A stretch of 64,000 nt of DNA from Mikania micrantha (GCA_009363875.1 CM018691.1:37487446-37551445), one strand, 5' to 3'. Counted from the stretch's first letter, positions 34,966 to 46,350 are shown. Numbers and translations: made by a program. Notes: a model not told the origin generated them from the letters alone.

Positions 34966-36554
34966 TCACCGTTGATATCAAGGGTTTCTCCACTAAGAGG
35001 AGGTATGCGCACAACCTTGTCATGGCAAATGATTTTAGTTTTGTTTTTAGACAACCATTCCATGCCCACTACAACATCAGAACTGCCTAGTGTAACTGGC
35101 ATGAGGTCGATCTTAAAGTTATGGTTTTCTAGCCCTAATGTGCATTCTCTTAGAATGTGCTTAGTTACAATCAGTTTACCATTAGCTAGCTCTACGGTGT
35201 ATTCAACCTTTAAAGGTATTGGGGGTTATGTCAAGCATTTACTAAGGTGCTTAAATATAATACCTTTCTCAGTTCCAGTATCAAACAATACAGAAGCGTA
35301 ACGATCGTTTAAGAGATACGTACCCGTTGCAAGATTAGAATCATTTCTGACTTCCTTAGCCCCAATAGCGAGGGATCGTTCCTTCGGACCGTTGTTGTTT
35401 TCGTAATTGTTGTTATCCTTCAGATGTGGGCAGTCCTTCTTGAAGTGCCCTGGTTTTCCACATTCGAAGCAACTCTTCGGTGCTTCGTCCCCGTTGTTTT
35501 TCACATGGGGGCAGTCCCTTTTGAAGTGCCCTGGCTTTCCACATCCGAAGCAACCTATCGGTACTTTGTATTGCTGCTGTTGTGGCCGTGGAATTTTGGT
35601 CACTAGTTCACCCCTGCAGTTCTTAGTTGTGTGGCCTAGCTTTCCGCATCGTTGGCATCGGTATCTTTCACACGGTCCTCGTTGATGATGATAATCACAA
35701 TTGTTGCACTTAGGGTTTTTGCCAGCATAGGCACCCTTACGTCGTCTTGGTGGTTGTAGAGTGGGGGTTTGGTTTTGAGTGTTATCCCATTTGCGTTTGT
35801 TGTCGATGGTTTTGATCACTGAGCCACGTGGAGGTAATAATCCTTGAATAACTACCGTATCGGTCAGTTCATGAGCTAAGTAAACGGCTTGTCGCAAGGT
35901 GGTGGGGTCAGCGAATAATACCATATCCCGAACCTCTGGTGTCAGTCCCTCAATGTATCTTTCGAGATGTTTGTAGGCTGGGGTCACCATTTCTAGGCAC
36001 TTGTGTGCCAACTCATAAGATCGAGAATTGTATGCTTCGATCTCAGAACCAATCATCCTGTGGTTCTGAAATTCCATTTCCAATTTATGAACTTTGTAGT
36101 GAGGGAAATATTCATGGTTCATCATTCTCTTGAATTCTTCCCAAGGTAGAGCATTAGATGTTTCTCGTCCTATAGTTTGAACATTTGTGTCCCACCAAGT
36201 GAGGGCCGCTCCTTCTAAGGTTTCTGTTGCGTACTTCACGCGGTCATTAACCCTACATGTGCTCATGATGAAAGTTGATTCCAATTTTTCAATCCATCGG
36301 AGGAGACCGGCTGCACCCTCCGTACCATTGAAAGAAGGTGGTTTGCAGTCTAAGAATGTTTTAAACGTGTAGTGGGGTGGATTAGGGTTTGTCTCTTGGG
36401 TCATTTGATTCCGGTTACGTGCAGCTTCACGTGCAGCGATTTCCTCCTCAACTCGCTCGCTGATTAGTGCGTTCAGTTTCGTTGCGGTGAGGTTAATGTT
36501 TCCACGCCCTCCCGCGTTCTCGCATCCTCTGCGTCCTCCAGCCATGATCTTCAT
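34966..36554 (-). pseudogene. Element A gag-protease
   Basis: It starts at an ATG (36554) and stays in one frame. The first 442 codons hold a retrotransposon gag domain (about residues 95-230) and a nucleocapsid region with four cysteine knuckles, starting near residues 283, 300, 335 and 362. The last two are nearly identical (CFxCGKPGHFKxDCPH), so one is a local duplication; B and C have fewer. The aspartic protease begins at DTG (425). An in-frame TAA at 35226-35228 interrupts it, after which the same frame continues through MPVTLGSSDVVVGMEWLS to the deletion junction near 34966-34985. There it runs into integrase sequence. Confidence 0.9.
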
Positions 36555-36779
36555 AGCTGGAATAAGCGTTAGTGTAGGTGTAATGACTAATGTAACGCGT
36601 GATTGATATGAAAAGAAAACATGTATTGATTGGCATAGACAAAATTTTCAATAACAATTATTAGTCTTGATATATACTCAGTCGTACTGGTTACAATTCA
36701 TTTAATACTCAAGACACTAAGATTCCAAAATTTCAAGTACAGAGACACAACTCTACCAGGTCTATGCTAAGTTAATCGT

Positions 36780-37320
36780 AGGCATTATCGATAGTGGATT
36801 CAGAATCAGCACTCGCCGCTGGTTCCTTTTTCTCTGTGTCAAATTCTTCTGGAACTGGATTGGCGACCTTGTTTTCCAGCTCTTCGATTTCTAGCTTTAG
36901 CAATGGCAGCCCGATCTTCGGCTGCCTGAAATAGTTAAATCAACTGGGTAATATCCCGATCCATCTTGTTGATTACGCTACAAAGCTCTGCATGTCGGGT
37001 ATTTGTATATCTTAGTTCCTCTGCAAGGCACCTGATTCGGTCGTTTGACCGGGTCAGGTCCCGAGTCAATTCGACTCAAGACACTGTCCCTTAGGCTCAG
37101 GTAAGTCTAGTATGGGTGATGCATTGTCGGGTGACTCCTCCATGGGGTCCTCCTCAGGATCCTTGTCAGGGTCCTCATCGGAAAATTTGATACGTTGCTT
37201 CATGTGAAGTGTAAAGTCGCAACATGAGGTTTTCATGGATTCATGGTAATTCGAACCATAGCTGGAAATTTGATGAACGCTATGTTGCAATCTTGATACG
37301 TTGCTTGAATTTCGTTGCAA
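36780..37320 (-). pseudogene. Decayed extra ORF in the leader of A (coiled-coil-like)
   Basis: An 84-aa ATG frame (37320-37066) ends in an acidic tail (SDEDPDKDPEEDPMEESPD). Directly after it, in a shifted frame, lies a charged helix-like stretch (LTRDLTRSNDRIRCLAEELR, then INKMDRDITQLI), one stop near 36940, then AAEDRAAIAKAR. A final frame change gives EIEELENKVANPVPEEF and an acidic end, stopping near 36776. It reads as one former acidic, probably coiled-coil protein, sense to gag. I do not recognise it as a standard Ty3 gene product. Confidence 0.5.
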
Positions 37321-37975
37321 CCATCAGGATGAGGGATAAGCGAATATCAATGTATGTGTTTTCAAAAATAGGCTCACAATAGGATTTGCCAGAATTCATG
37401 CGTACCTGTAAATTCACGATTATGTTGCGCACCATGATCGTCAATTTACCTTACATAAGAATTCTAGTTCCTCCTGCTTAGAGCTATTAGGTTTTACTGG
37501 ATTCAGAGTTTATTCATGCCATTGAGATTCAAACGTGAGTCATATGAGGTATGGCTGAATAGCCTATCGAACTAACACTTGGGCTAGTCACGCGAGTTGT
37601 TTGGTATTATAGGATCTTGCGTAGATCCTATAAGGATAGCTACGTGGCTTGAGTGTGTTTTTCTCAGGTCGTTTGGTGTTGAGTCACTGATTGTGTGAGT
37701 GTTAGTATAGCTGCTTCTGGATGACCACTTAGCAGTCAAGGAGTTTCGTATGCACCTGTAACGAAATTTCTCCGCATGGTCACTCTAGTTCTTTTTAACT
37801 CGAGCGACAATGTCCGTTTGGTGACATTCTATGAGTGACAAGGAGTTGAGTTTGGTATCTTCTCATGTTGTCCTTGCAAGTAGTAAGTGCGGTAGTACCA
37901 AAAGGGCTACGGGAATGTTGTTTAGGAGTTGGAAAGAGAATCAATGTTTTTCCAATCAAGGTTGAGCCACAGGGA

Positions 37976-38206
37976 CTATTTCATCCCTTGACTTGCGGTG
38001 GTTTCATCACCGACCAGCTTCTGTCGTAGCCTCTTCGATTCGGGAACCAGTGATGTAGCATATGTGTACCGGCTGCTCCTCCTGCGATGGCTCAGACATG
38101 CTGCCTTCGGGCGATATTTGGTTCGTTTTGGTAACCCAACTGCTACCGATAGTGTTGACACTGAAGGTGTAGGAAGAATCTGTTCCTTCTCGTCGAATGT
38201 GGGCAT
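37976..38206 (-). other. Small ORF in A's leader, unknown
   Basis: A 76-aa ATG frame in the sense direction, rich in basic residues (for example KRTKYRPKAACLSHRRRSSR). It lies about 170 nt after the primer-binding site. No family is recognised. It could be a chance frame or the first part of the extra leader gene. Confidence 0.25.
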
Positions 38207-38365
38207 AGATGATTACGACAGTGACACCATATCAAAAATGTGTGTATTGTGTATATGTACGGTAATGTATGCAAGTAGTACTAATACTAAGCACTATGTG
38301 TTGTGTCGAGACTAATGGTTATAGACTAAGTTCACTAAATGCAAACCTAATTTGCAATAACCGGA

Positions 38366-38378
38366 GGCTCTAATACCA
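38366..38378 (-). other. Primer-binding site of A (tRNA-iMet type)
   Basis: The minus strand reads TGGTATTAGAGCC, three bases from the 5' LTR. This differs at one base from the TGGTATCAGAGCC of element B, the complement of the initiator-methionine tRNA 3' end used by many plant LTR elements. Confidence 0.85.
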
Positions 38379-38381
38379 ATC

Positions 38382-41077
38382 TGTCGCACCCCGAGAAATC
38401 CCGTCCCTTCTGGGGCGCGAGCAACAACAGATTGTCAGATTCGCAGTATCCGGTCACACTGTTGCGAGACCTACATGTCTGGTTGCATACGTACATCCAA
38501 TAACTTGGATAAAACAGTTTAGTAAAATCAGAGTTGCGGAAGTTTAATAATGTCAAAACAGATATAGTTCATAAGCTGCGGAAGCGTTAATTAATTAGTT
38601 TTCAAAACAACATGAGTTTAAAATTTGCGGAAGCGATTTAAGTAATCATTATTACAAAACAAGTCAAATGTTTAGATATTCTCAAAATTTCCTAAGACAC
38701 TAAAGCTTATGCATGGACTCCATCCTAGCATCTTATCCTCAAGTGCGTGCCTTAGCTACCTGAGAAAACATGCGAGTAAAAAGGGTCAACACAATGGTTG
38801 GTGAGAGCACAGGTTTTTCATAAGCAGTAAACATCAAAATGTTTAAAGTAAGAGTTTTGCAGATTTACATATCATTACAATGCAGTATCGATTGATAGCT
38901 AGTCAATACAGTTATATTATATTGTGGATGATACCGAAGCTGACAGTTGGTGCCTCCCGCCATGTCCATCACAAGACTATGGCAAAGTGTTGGTCAATAT
39001 TGCACTGTTCCAACCTCCAGTCGGGTGTAGTGGGGCTTGTCAGGCCCAAATAGTACTATTCAAGATTACCACGCTAGGCGTTATGCTATTAACGGTCCGA
39101 GGAGTATCGCGAGGACTTTTAGTTGTGATAGGGGCCCACACATATACATATAATGATAAAGCATGTCCATACGTAAATAAAGTGAGTTGTTGTTCAAAAA
39201 CAGTTGTAATGCAATGTTTTCTCCCCCAAAGGTAGAAAAGATAAAAGGGGCCGTGAACTCACCTGATAGAGCAGTTTCGGTTTATGTGATGTTCGCGAAT
39301 GCGAAAGTTAGCAGTCCTGCTAGTAAGCACCTATAACCATATAGGTGTAAGTATGTGTTTTGTGATGCGTTGTATTCCATACAACTCCAAGTGTCGGTGT
39401 GCTCAACCGAGTGTGTGTGTGTTGACTTGTGTTGACTCGACGAATCGTTGGTGACACGATTGTTGTGTTTATGTTCCTTAATGCACATAAGACACCAAGA
39501 TGCATCCTATGACTCTAATCGCACAAGTTACCATTTTTAGAAAGGTTCCGTTTTAGGAAAGTATGGGTATGAAATCCCGTTTCATAAAGTTAGTACTTCT
39601 AATATGTTTATAAAACACATTTAAACCCTTAAAACATGTCGTTTGCGCATAAATCACCATTTATGCCGTTTTGCCCAAATAAAGTTTCCTTATTTGGAAA
39701 GTATCCGTTTAAAAGTTCGTTTTCACAAATCCAAGTTTCCAAATATGTTAAAAACCATTTCTAAACATATTTCAATAATCCAAGTTCATCAAATCATTCA
39801 AAAACATCAAAAGCCCTCTTTTGATTTTTAAAAGTTTCCATAAATAGCAAGATTATACAAAACCATGTTTTTGACAAAATCAAATATCCCCATGTGTTTC
39901 TAAACACTCCAATATACATTTAACAACATCTAGACATGTCTAACATGTCTAGATCATCACAAATCCAAGACTTGCAACATAAAAGTTTCCTTTTATGGCA
40001 AGTGTACCAAAACATCATCAAATCAAACATAACTTGACCAAAACTCAAATCTAACATTTCTAAACTATAAAATAAGTAAATCTACAACAAATACACATCA
40101 AATCACCAACCAATTCGAGCACAATAATCATATGGAGTTGCATGTGGGTTTTTACCCATTGCATGTACGATCTAACTAAGGATAAACATATAAAACTACC
40201 TTAGATGGTAAGAATCATGCTAGAACAGCTTCTGGAGGTCCTTCAAGTGGCTGGGATTCGATCTTTCGTCGTTTTGATGGATTCCACGGCTTCCTTGTTG
40301 TTCCCACGATCTTCAATCACCAACAAATGGCTTCAATAGTGATTCTATGGGGTTTGAATATTGATCTCAGGGGGTTTTTGGTCAAGAATATAAGTAGAAG
40401 GTCGGAGGATATGTGAAGAAATCGAACAGAATGAATGGGATTGAGTTTTATAAAAATTTTGATCTGCATGGCCTTCGCGTACCGCGGAGGCCGATCAAAA
40501 TCCTTTGCCGCGTACCGTGATGTAATTCGGGAGTGTCGACTCCCGGTTTTCTTCGCGTACCGCGAAGCCTTTCGCGATGTGGTTGTCGCGTACCGCGACG
40601 GCTTCATTTTCTTGTTTTTCGATTTCGTTGATACGATTTCGCTCGTACTCGATTCCTAACGTTTATCCAAAGCATCTAATGCACGTTTAGCACGTAATCA
40701 TATAATAACATATAAGTTTGATTGATCACCAACGTTTGTGAGACTCGTGTGTGTGTTTCGATAATTTCTCGAATTATCTTCGGTAGTTTGTGCTCGTGTC
40801 TAACGGAGTGTTTGCACGCTTGATTAATCCAAATCAACGTATGATGCACAATTTAATAATTCCCCGAATTATTGTTTTGTGTTAGTGTTGTGTTTGCCAC
40901 ACTTGGTTTCCACAACCAATGTGCAATGTACGATTCGATACTTCCTAGAACTATCGTTTCACAGTTGTGTATGTTTGACTCATCTAATTAACATAATTAA
41001 ATGAAATGCAACAAGTATGAATGTGAAATGTAAGGAATGTAAGAGTTGCAATTTACCTGAAATTGCCAGGTGTCACA
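38382..41077 (-). repeat. 5' LTR of element A
   Basis: Same length as the 3' LTR and nearly identical, including the TATA box (40446-40452), the CGTACCG palindromes and the candidate donor and acceptor. It would drive transcription of the element toward lower coordinates. Confidence 0.95.
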
Positions 41078-41082
41078 TAAGC

Positions 41083-41459
41083 ATACCGATCTGGATGATA
41101 CATGTGATGTTAATGAGATTAAGGTTGTTACACGAGGGTTTAACAAAGGTTTTGAGTGTACATTTGAATCATTATGAATGGAAGTGTGTGTTAGGTAAAA
41201 ATGCTTCATTATCATTAACAACAGTGTCATATGCATATTAGTATGTGGTGGGACAGCGTCTGGGCGGGTCGTAGGCTCGACTCAGGGGTATTCCCTATAT
41301 ATAAGCATACCGATGTGGATATTACATGTGACGTTAATGAGGTTAAGGTCTTTACCAAAAGAGATTTTCAAATCATTTTCAATTACTAAACTATATGAAC
41401 TCACCAACCATGTGTTGAGTTTATTTTTGCATGATTTCTCAGGTGACGAACAGGTCAAC
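41083..41459 (+). mobile_element. LTR D, right portion
   Basis: Continues LTR D after element A. A stretch of ~220 bp (GTAAAATGCTT...TGGTGGGAC...CTATATATAAGCATACCGAT) is present twice in tandem: once split across the A insertion (30904-31013 plus 41083-41110) and once at 41195-41330. ACTCACCAACCATGTGTTGAG and TTTCTCAG|GTGACG (AG at 41441-41442) match the acceptor block of C. It is cut by element B at 41460. Confidence 0.7.
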
Positions 41460-41817
41460 TGTGACACCCCATAATTTCCAGGTCAGATTATCATTTATTT
41501 AAATGTTTATTTAAATGCTTTATGTACACGTGGCGCTAGAATTAGATTAATTTAGTGTGACACGTGGCACGACAGTACGAACATAGACACATGACTAGAT
41601 AATTCGTAGAATTATCGGCAAGCAGCATACACATGTCAAAACATACGAACGTTGGTGAACGTCAAGCACATTGTGTAGCACAACACTCGAAACCTCACGA
41701 AACACTCACACATTGAACTAGGAAGTTTAAACGAGGCCAAACGATGTTCGGAAGCGTGAAAACGGCGACGAACGGATCAAATCCATTAAAAAGGGGCTTA
41801 TTGGGCTCTCCAGGAGC

Positions 41818-41945
41818 CCACCGCGGTACGCGGTGGCCCAACAGGAAGCCCATCCGCGATACGCGACCAACATCGCGGGGGTCTGATCTCCGAAATCCTC
41901 CGCGGTACGCGGAGATAGTTTAAACACCCCATCGCGGTACGTGAC
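41818..41945 (+). repeat. CGGTACG palindrome block in B's 5' LTR
   Basis: CCACCGCG-GTA-CGCGGTGG lies at 41818-41836 and CTCCGCG-GTA-CGCGGAG at 41898-41914. A shorter CGCG-ATA-CGCG is at 41855-41865 and a degraded CGCGGTACGTG near 41934. They end about 20 bp before the TATA box. Copies are in the 3' LTR near 49998-50125. Confidence 0.8.
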
Positions 41946-41966
41946 GCAGCTTTGACGACAAAATCT

Positions 41967-41973
41967 TATAAAA
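41967..41973 (+). promoter_or_regulatory. TATA box of element B
   Basis: TATAAAA lies about 507 bp into the 5' LTR and follows the palindrome block. It is repeated at 50147-50153 in the 3' LTR. Element A has the same motif at the equivalent distance from its LTR start. Confidence 0.6.
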
Positions 41974-42602
41974 CCAAGAACTTTATGGCTAGCCTACCCT
42001 CCACCATCATTTTGTTCGACCTTACACGCCATTGTCCGGCTCTATCTCCCCCAATCACTTCTGATACACCCAAGAACTCCATTGGAAGCCATTTTTGAAC
42101 ACATTGAAGCTCAAGAACCTTGAAGGAAGCCCTCTAAACTCTCATCCTCCATCACCACCTTCTTGTTCCTATCAAGACCCACGAACCAGGAGGTCTAGAA
42201 GCTGTCCTTACCATCTTCTCAGGATCTTGAAGCTTCAAAAGGTAGTTCTACACTTCTTGTGGTTCAAAACCATCATATCTCGCACCTACACCCTCACAAA
42301 CACACATGCAAGCTTGCTAGCCTTGCATGCATGAATTTCTTCATATTTTAATCTGGGTTTGTTGATAAATCTACTGTACATGATGATCTATGATGATAAT
42401 ATGTTGAAATGTGATGATCTAAGATGATGGGTTTAAGCCTTGGTGCTTAAAATGAAGATTTGTGATATCATATTGCCATGCATGTATGATCCATGAGTAT
42501 TGGAATGATTTTGTGTATGTAGAAATGTTTCTTGTTGATATTGGAATAGGATTACATGGCTAGATGATGTTAGAATGGTTAAAAATATGATTTTAGTGAA
42601 TC

Positions 42603-43237
42603 TTTCTATTTTTAGAAACTTTTATTGTCAAGGTATTGTTTGAGATGAGTTCATGAGCATGCATGTATGTAGGATTGATCTTAGGATGATAATATGATGA
42701 TTGAAATACTTGGAATGTGATTTTGATAATGTTTATGGTCATATTTAGCATTATTACTATTTTTAGTAACTTTTTGGGCCAAGATGTTGATAGGTGATGA
42801 ATTTGGTTATGTTGATATATCTCCATGATGCTAGGTAGCCTATTATGATGATTGGTGATGTGAAAATTAGTTTAGAAATGTTAAAATGGTTATTTCTATG
42901 CAAAATCACAAAGTTACTATTTTTAGTAACTTTATTTTTACAAAAACCGACTTGTAAACATTTTTGTGTGATTTGAGCATGACTAAGTGATTGTTATGTT
43001 ATAACATGATGATTAGATGCTAAGTTAGATGGTTTCCGATGTACATATGCTAGAAATGGGAACTTTCCGTTTTAGGAAACTTTTATGCACAAACATGTTA
43101 TAAACGACTTATGTGAAATCGCATGATGATGTGTTATGTGTTAACAAGATCCCGTAGGATTATTGAACATGTTAGAACTATAAAACCGATATGCTTTGTG
43201 AACTTTCCATAAATGGAAACTTACTATAAATAGTAAG
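42603..43237 (+). repeat. Six dispersed hairpins in B's LTR
   Basis: The stems are TTTCTA/TAGAAA (42603-42618), TTACTA/TAGTAA (42754-42769), AAGTTACTA/TAGTAACTT (42911-42932), TTTCC/GGAAA (43064-43079), TTTCCA/TGGAAA (43204-43219) and CTTACTA/TAGTAAG (43220-43237). Loops are TTTT, TAAA or a six-base variant, and AACTT usually follows. A's LTR has related TTTCC/GGAAA hairpins. Confidence 0.8.
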
Positions 43238-43603
43238 TTGTCCATAGACGCGATTTACGCGTTTTGCACACGACAAACACTTACACGAATGCTACACGAT
43301 TCACAAACCGTCACACGGTTCACCAACGGGTCGTTGACTTGACACGGTCAACTTTGGTCAAACACAGTCAAACACGGTCAAACACGGTCAATATGGACCA
43401 ACACGAGCAAACACGGTCATTGTAGACCGACACGGACAAACATGAACAACCAAGGGTTGTTGGACACAAACACGAGCACTAACACGAACACTAGCACGGT
43501 CACTTACACAAACTCACGTACGGTATACGCTATAGGTTGCCGGTGACCGACGCGCTACTTGACGATTCAGGAGCTTACGCTTACATACATTCGTATCACT
43601 AAG

Positions 43604-44077
43604 GTGAGTTTACGGCCCCTCTTTACTCTTTTTCAAACGCTTTTAAATAGGGGGAGAATACTTGTTGCATCGAGTCAAACATCTATTACTGTACAAACAT
43701 TTTGGTGTATGCTGGTTTATTAGACAAACATTAAGTGTTGTAATCGTAAGAAGTCCTCACAAAGTCTTACCGTTAATGTACAAACAACGAGGCGAGTTTG
43801 AATGGATCCGTTTGGGGTGTGACTAACCCCGCGTGGCGAAATATTGACTGGATGTCATAACACGTGAAAACTTGACCTATCTTGCCATGTTATTACGAGA
43901 CATGGCGGAGGCAAAGACTAACAAGTCTAGTTCGGTAGTGACGCACTGACACTTTGGGCCAAGGGCTCGGTACTAACATTTGATAAACAGCATGACACAC
44001 TTTTATTACTATATATATATCAAAACCTGTGAACTCACCAACCATTGTGTTGACACTTTTCAAACTCTTATTCTCAG
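43604..44077 (+). other. Candidate leader intron in B
   Basis: The donor AAG|GTGAGT and the acceptor TTCAAACTCTTATTCTCAG fit plant splice consensus, giving 474 nt. The block GAACTCACCAACCATTGTG just before the acceptor is shared with A, C and D. The leader before gag contains many short ATGs, which removal of this segment would partly clear. Confidence 0.45.
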
Positions 44078-44415
44078 GTAACTAGCATGATATGCAGGAG
44101 GACATGGTTGCACATTTTAAGAGATGAGCATTAGGAACTTCATGCATACTGTCTTGTCCTTTTGAAAATAATTACATTTGATTTATGTATTCAACACATA
44201 TTTATTTTGCTGCATTTTGTCAAACATTTGATTTTCCGCTGCAATATATTATAACAACTTTCATTTCGCTGCAAACTGTTTTGTTAAGTGTATGTGTCAA
44301 ACTTGGATTTGTAAACGCATATAGAGTCGTTCTATATGACCTTGAGCCGTGATTCTGGACACGTCACATCCACGTGGACATATGCCACAAGTGGGAAATT
44401 AGGGGTGTGACAGAC

Positions 44416-44428
44416 TGGTATCAGAGCC
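44416..44428 (+). other. Primer-binding site of B
   Basis: TGGTATCAGAGCC follows the LTR end after three bases. It is a full match to the usual plant initiator-Met tRNA primer-binding sequence, where minus-strand DNA synthesis begins. Confidence 0.9.
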
Positions 44429-45125
44429 TTGGTTATAGAGAACTAGTTTTGCATGTAGTAAACTTAGACTATAGCCATTGCTCAACCTTAGACACTACAC
44501 TAGTTTCGCACAACTAATTATATGCATAGTTTAGTAATATGCTTTGTGATTTTATTGGATATCTACGAGCATACCATTGGAACCCTTCGCGGGTATACAC
44601 ATCTGACTATGCTTGAGAACTGCAAGATGGGATTAGTGAAGGGACGAACACAAGACTAAAGGAAACTCTTCAATGTTCTGAAGAAGACTACACTAGTACG
44701 ATCTAACTCAAATCGAACGCTTTTCCCAATCTCCATTCTCGGGCGTAAACCCAGTCACCTGACGTACACTTGTGGACTGGAACCTTAGTGACAGCATGCC
44801 GAAGATGAACCTCGAGCACTATTGTGATCACTAGCTTCAGATTGAAGGAACTAGAATGACTGTGTAAGATAAATTGACGATTACGGTGGCCAACGTAATC
44901 GTGAATTTATAGGTACATATGAATTTTAGCAAATTCAAATGACACGCTACACCCACGAGGAGAACTATGTAGTACACCGCTGTTAGTGGAGATTCGAACT
45001 CCACTATTTTCACCAAGTAGTTTATTCCCTTATTGTATTTAGTATTGATAGAATCTAGTTGAGCGAGTTGTGCTCATATACATCACATTGGTAATAGTAA
45101 TCTTCTAAAGCTTATAATTGTACAC
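44429..45125 (+). other. Leader of element B
   Basis: About 700 bp without a convincing frame. A segment near 44870-44930 is shared with A's leader. No counterpart of A's acidic coiled-coil ORF is seen. Confidence 0.6.
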
Positions 45126-46350
45126 ATGAAGAAAGAGGATATACTACCTCTATATCACACACAGCAAGCTCTAACTGTAAGTGATCCAAAACCTATTGTA
45201 GATACATACTTACCAATGGCTGGACAAGGAACGTATGTGCATGCTAACGATCAATCAATCAACTCTGCTACTATCGAGGCCATGATCGAACAACGGGTTA
45301 ACAAAGCTGTAGCGGAATACGAGGCTACACGCGTAAACAATGAGACTCACAACAACTTAAGAGGATGCTTATTCAAGACCTTCCTTAGTTATCATCCTCT
45401 AACATTCAAGGGGTCGGAAGGAGCAGAGGGACTGCTCCGATGGATCAAGAAGACTGAGACAATCTTCTGCATGTGCAAGTGCTCTGAGGAGAACAAAGTG
45501 AAATTCGCTACCGGAACTCTAGAGAGACAGGCCCTCATTTGGTGGAATTAACAAGTCCAAACACTGAGTCTGGAGACCGCTAACTCCATACCATGGGAAA
45601 ATTTCATTAAGATGTTGAAGGAAGAATACCATCCCCAGAACGAAATCAAGGAACCGGAGGAGTGTTGGAATCACAAAATGGAAGGAGCTGAAATTGAACA
45701 GTACACCACTCGATTTCACGAATGGTGTAAGCAGTATCCAGAAATGGTGACCCCAGAATACAGAAAGATCGAGCCATACGTTAGGGGGTTACCTGAACAA
45801 ATCCGAAGTCTAATTTCCACGACAGATCCCACTCTCATTCAGTCTACTATTTGCTTGGCTCACAAACTAATCGACCAAGCGGTGGCATAGGGAGAGCTAC
45901 CTAAGAGGAGTGAGCATACGAAACCCCAGGAACTCAAGAGGAAGTGGGAACCCAGCAACAACCAAACCCTCTCACCTCAACAACAAACCCAGCATCGCCC
46001 AACCCTTGCTAAGGTCTTCACTGCCACTCGGAGCAAAGGAGGATATCAGGGCAAAAGCCCAAAATGCAACAACTGTAACTACCATCACTTTGGCTCGTGC
46101 AAAAGGGTCAAATGCACGAACTGCGGCAAAAATGGGCATGTAACCAAGGAGTGCCGAACAAACCCTAACCCCAACACCAAACAGAATACCAATAACCATC
46201 ACACTCTCAAGGGGTGCTATGAGTGTGGAAAGCCGGGACACATGTGGAGGGACTGTCCACAACTGAAGAAGGCAGAAGAAGGCACAGCAAAGGATGGTGC
46301 ATTTGTGAGTGGCCCAGGAGGAGCCGAGGATGACTCAAACATCGCGACCG
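45126..46350 (+). pseudogene. Element B gag
   Basis: An ATG-started frame with a gag domain (GLLRWIKKTE, then LERQALIWWN). An in-frame TAA at 45549-45551 and a TAG at 45888-45890 interrupt it. The frame then continues to two cysteine knuckles, CTNCGKNGHVTKEC and CYECGKPGHMWRDC. After about 46350 the protease lies one frame over, so a small indel separates them. Gag normally packages element RNA into virus-like particles. This copy could not make a full product. Confidence 0.9.

Larger units (their letters stand above)
36555..38365 (-). other. Element A long leader
   Basis: About 1.8 kb lies between the primer-binding site and gag, against about 0.7 kb in element B. A ~60-bp block near 37390-37450 (minus) matches B's leader at about 44870-44930. 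The rest has no B counterpart. It contains two sense-strand ORF remnants, given separately. The extra length is mainly on the gag side of the shared block. Confidence 0.75.
31009..41082 (-). mobile_element. Element A: complete but internally deleted Ty3/gypsy
   Basis: Both LTRs are 2,696 bp (31014-33709, 38382-41077) with TG...CA ends. Exact 5-bp duplications TAAGC lie at 31009-31013 and 41078-41082. The order on the minus strand is 5' LTR, primer-binding site, ~1.8 kb leader, gag-protease, integrase C-terminal two-thirds, chromodomain, polypurine tract, 3' LTR. Reverse transcriptase, RNase H and the integrase N-terminus are missing. About 35 LTR mismatches and no length change were counted by eye. 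It sits inside LTR D. Confidence 0.95.
41460..44412 (+). repeat. 5' LTR of element B
   Basis: A 2,953-bp LTR, TGTGACACCCC...GGGGTGTGACA. CG-GTA-CG palindromes lie at 41818-41836 and 41898-41914, and a TATA box at 41967-41973. Six short hairpins lie at 42603-43237. The candidate intron is 43604-44077, from AAG|GTGAGTT to TTCTCAG|GTAAC. Confidence 0.95.

Noticed and set aside
34348..36372. Plus-strand ORFs across element A
   Set aside because: All are antisense shadows of gag, protease and integrase on the minus strand.
27688..41459. LTR D as a solo LTR with its own TSD
   Set aside because: Its right end is removed by element B, so no duplication can be matched; only the left end is certain.
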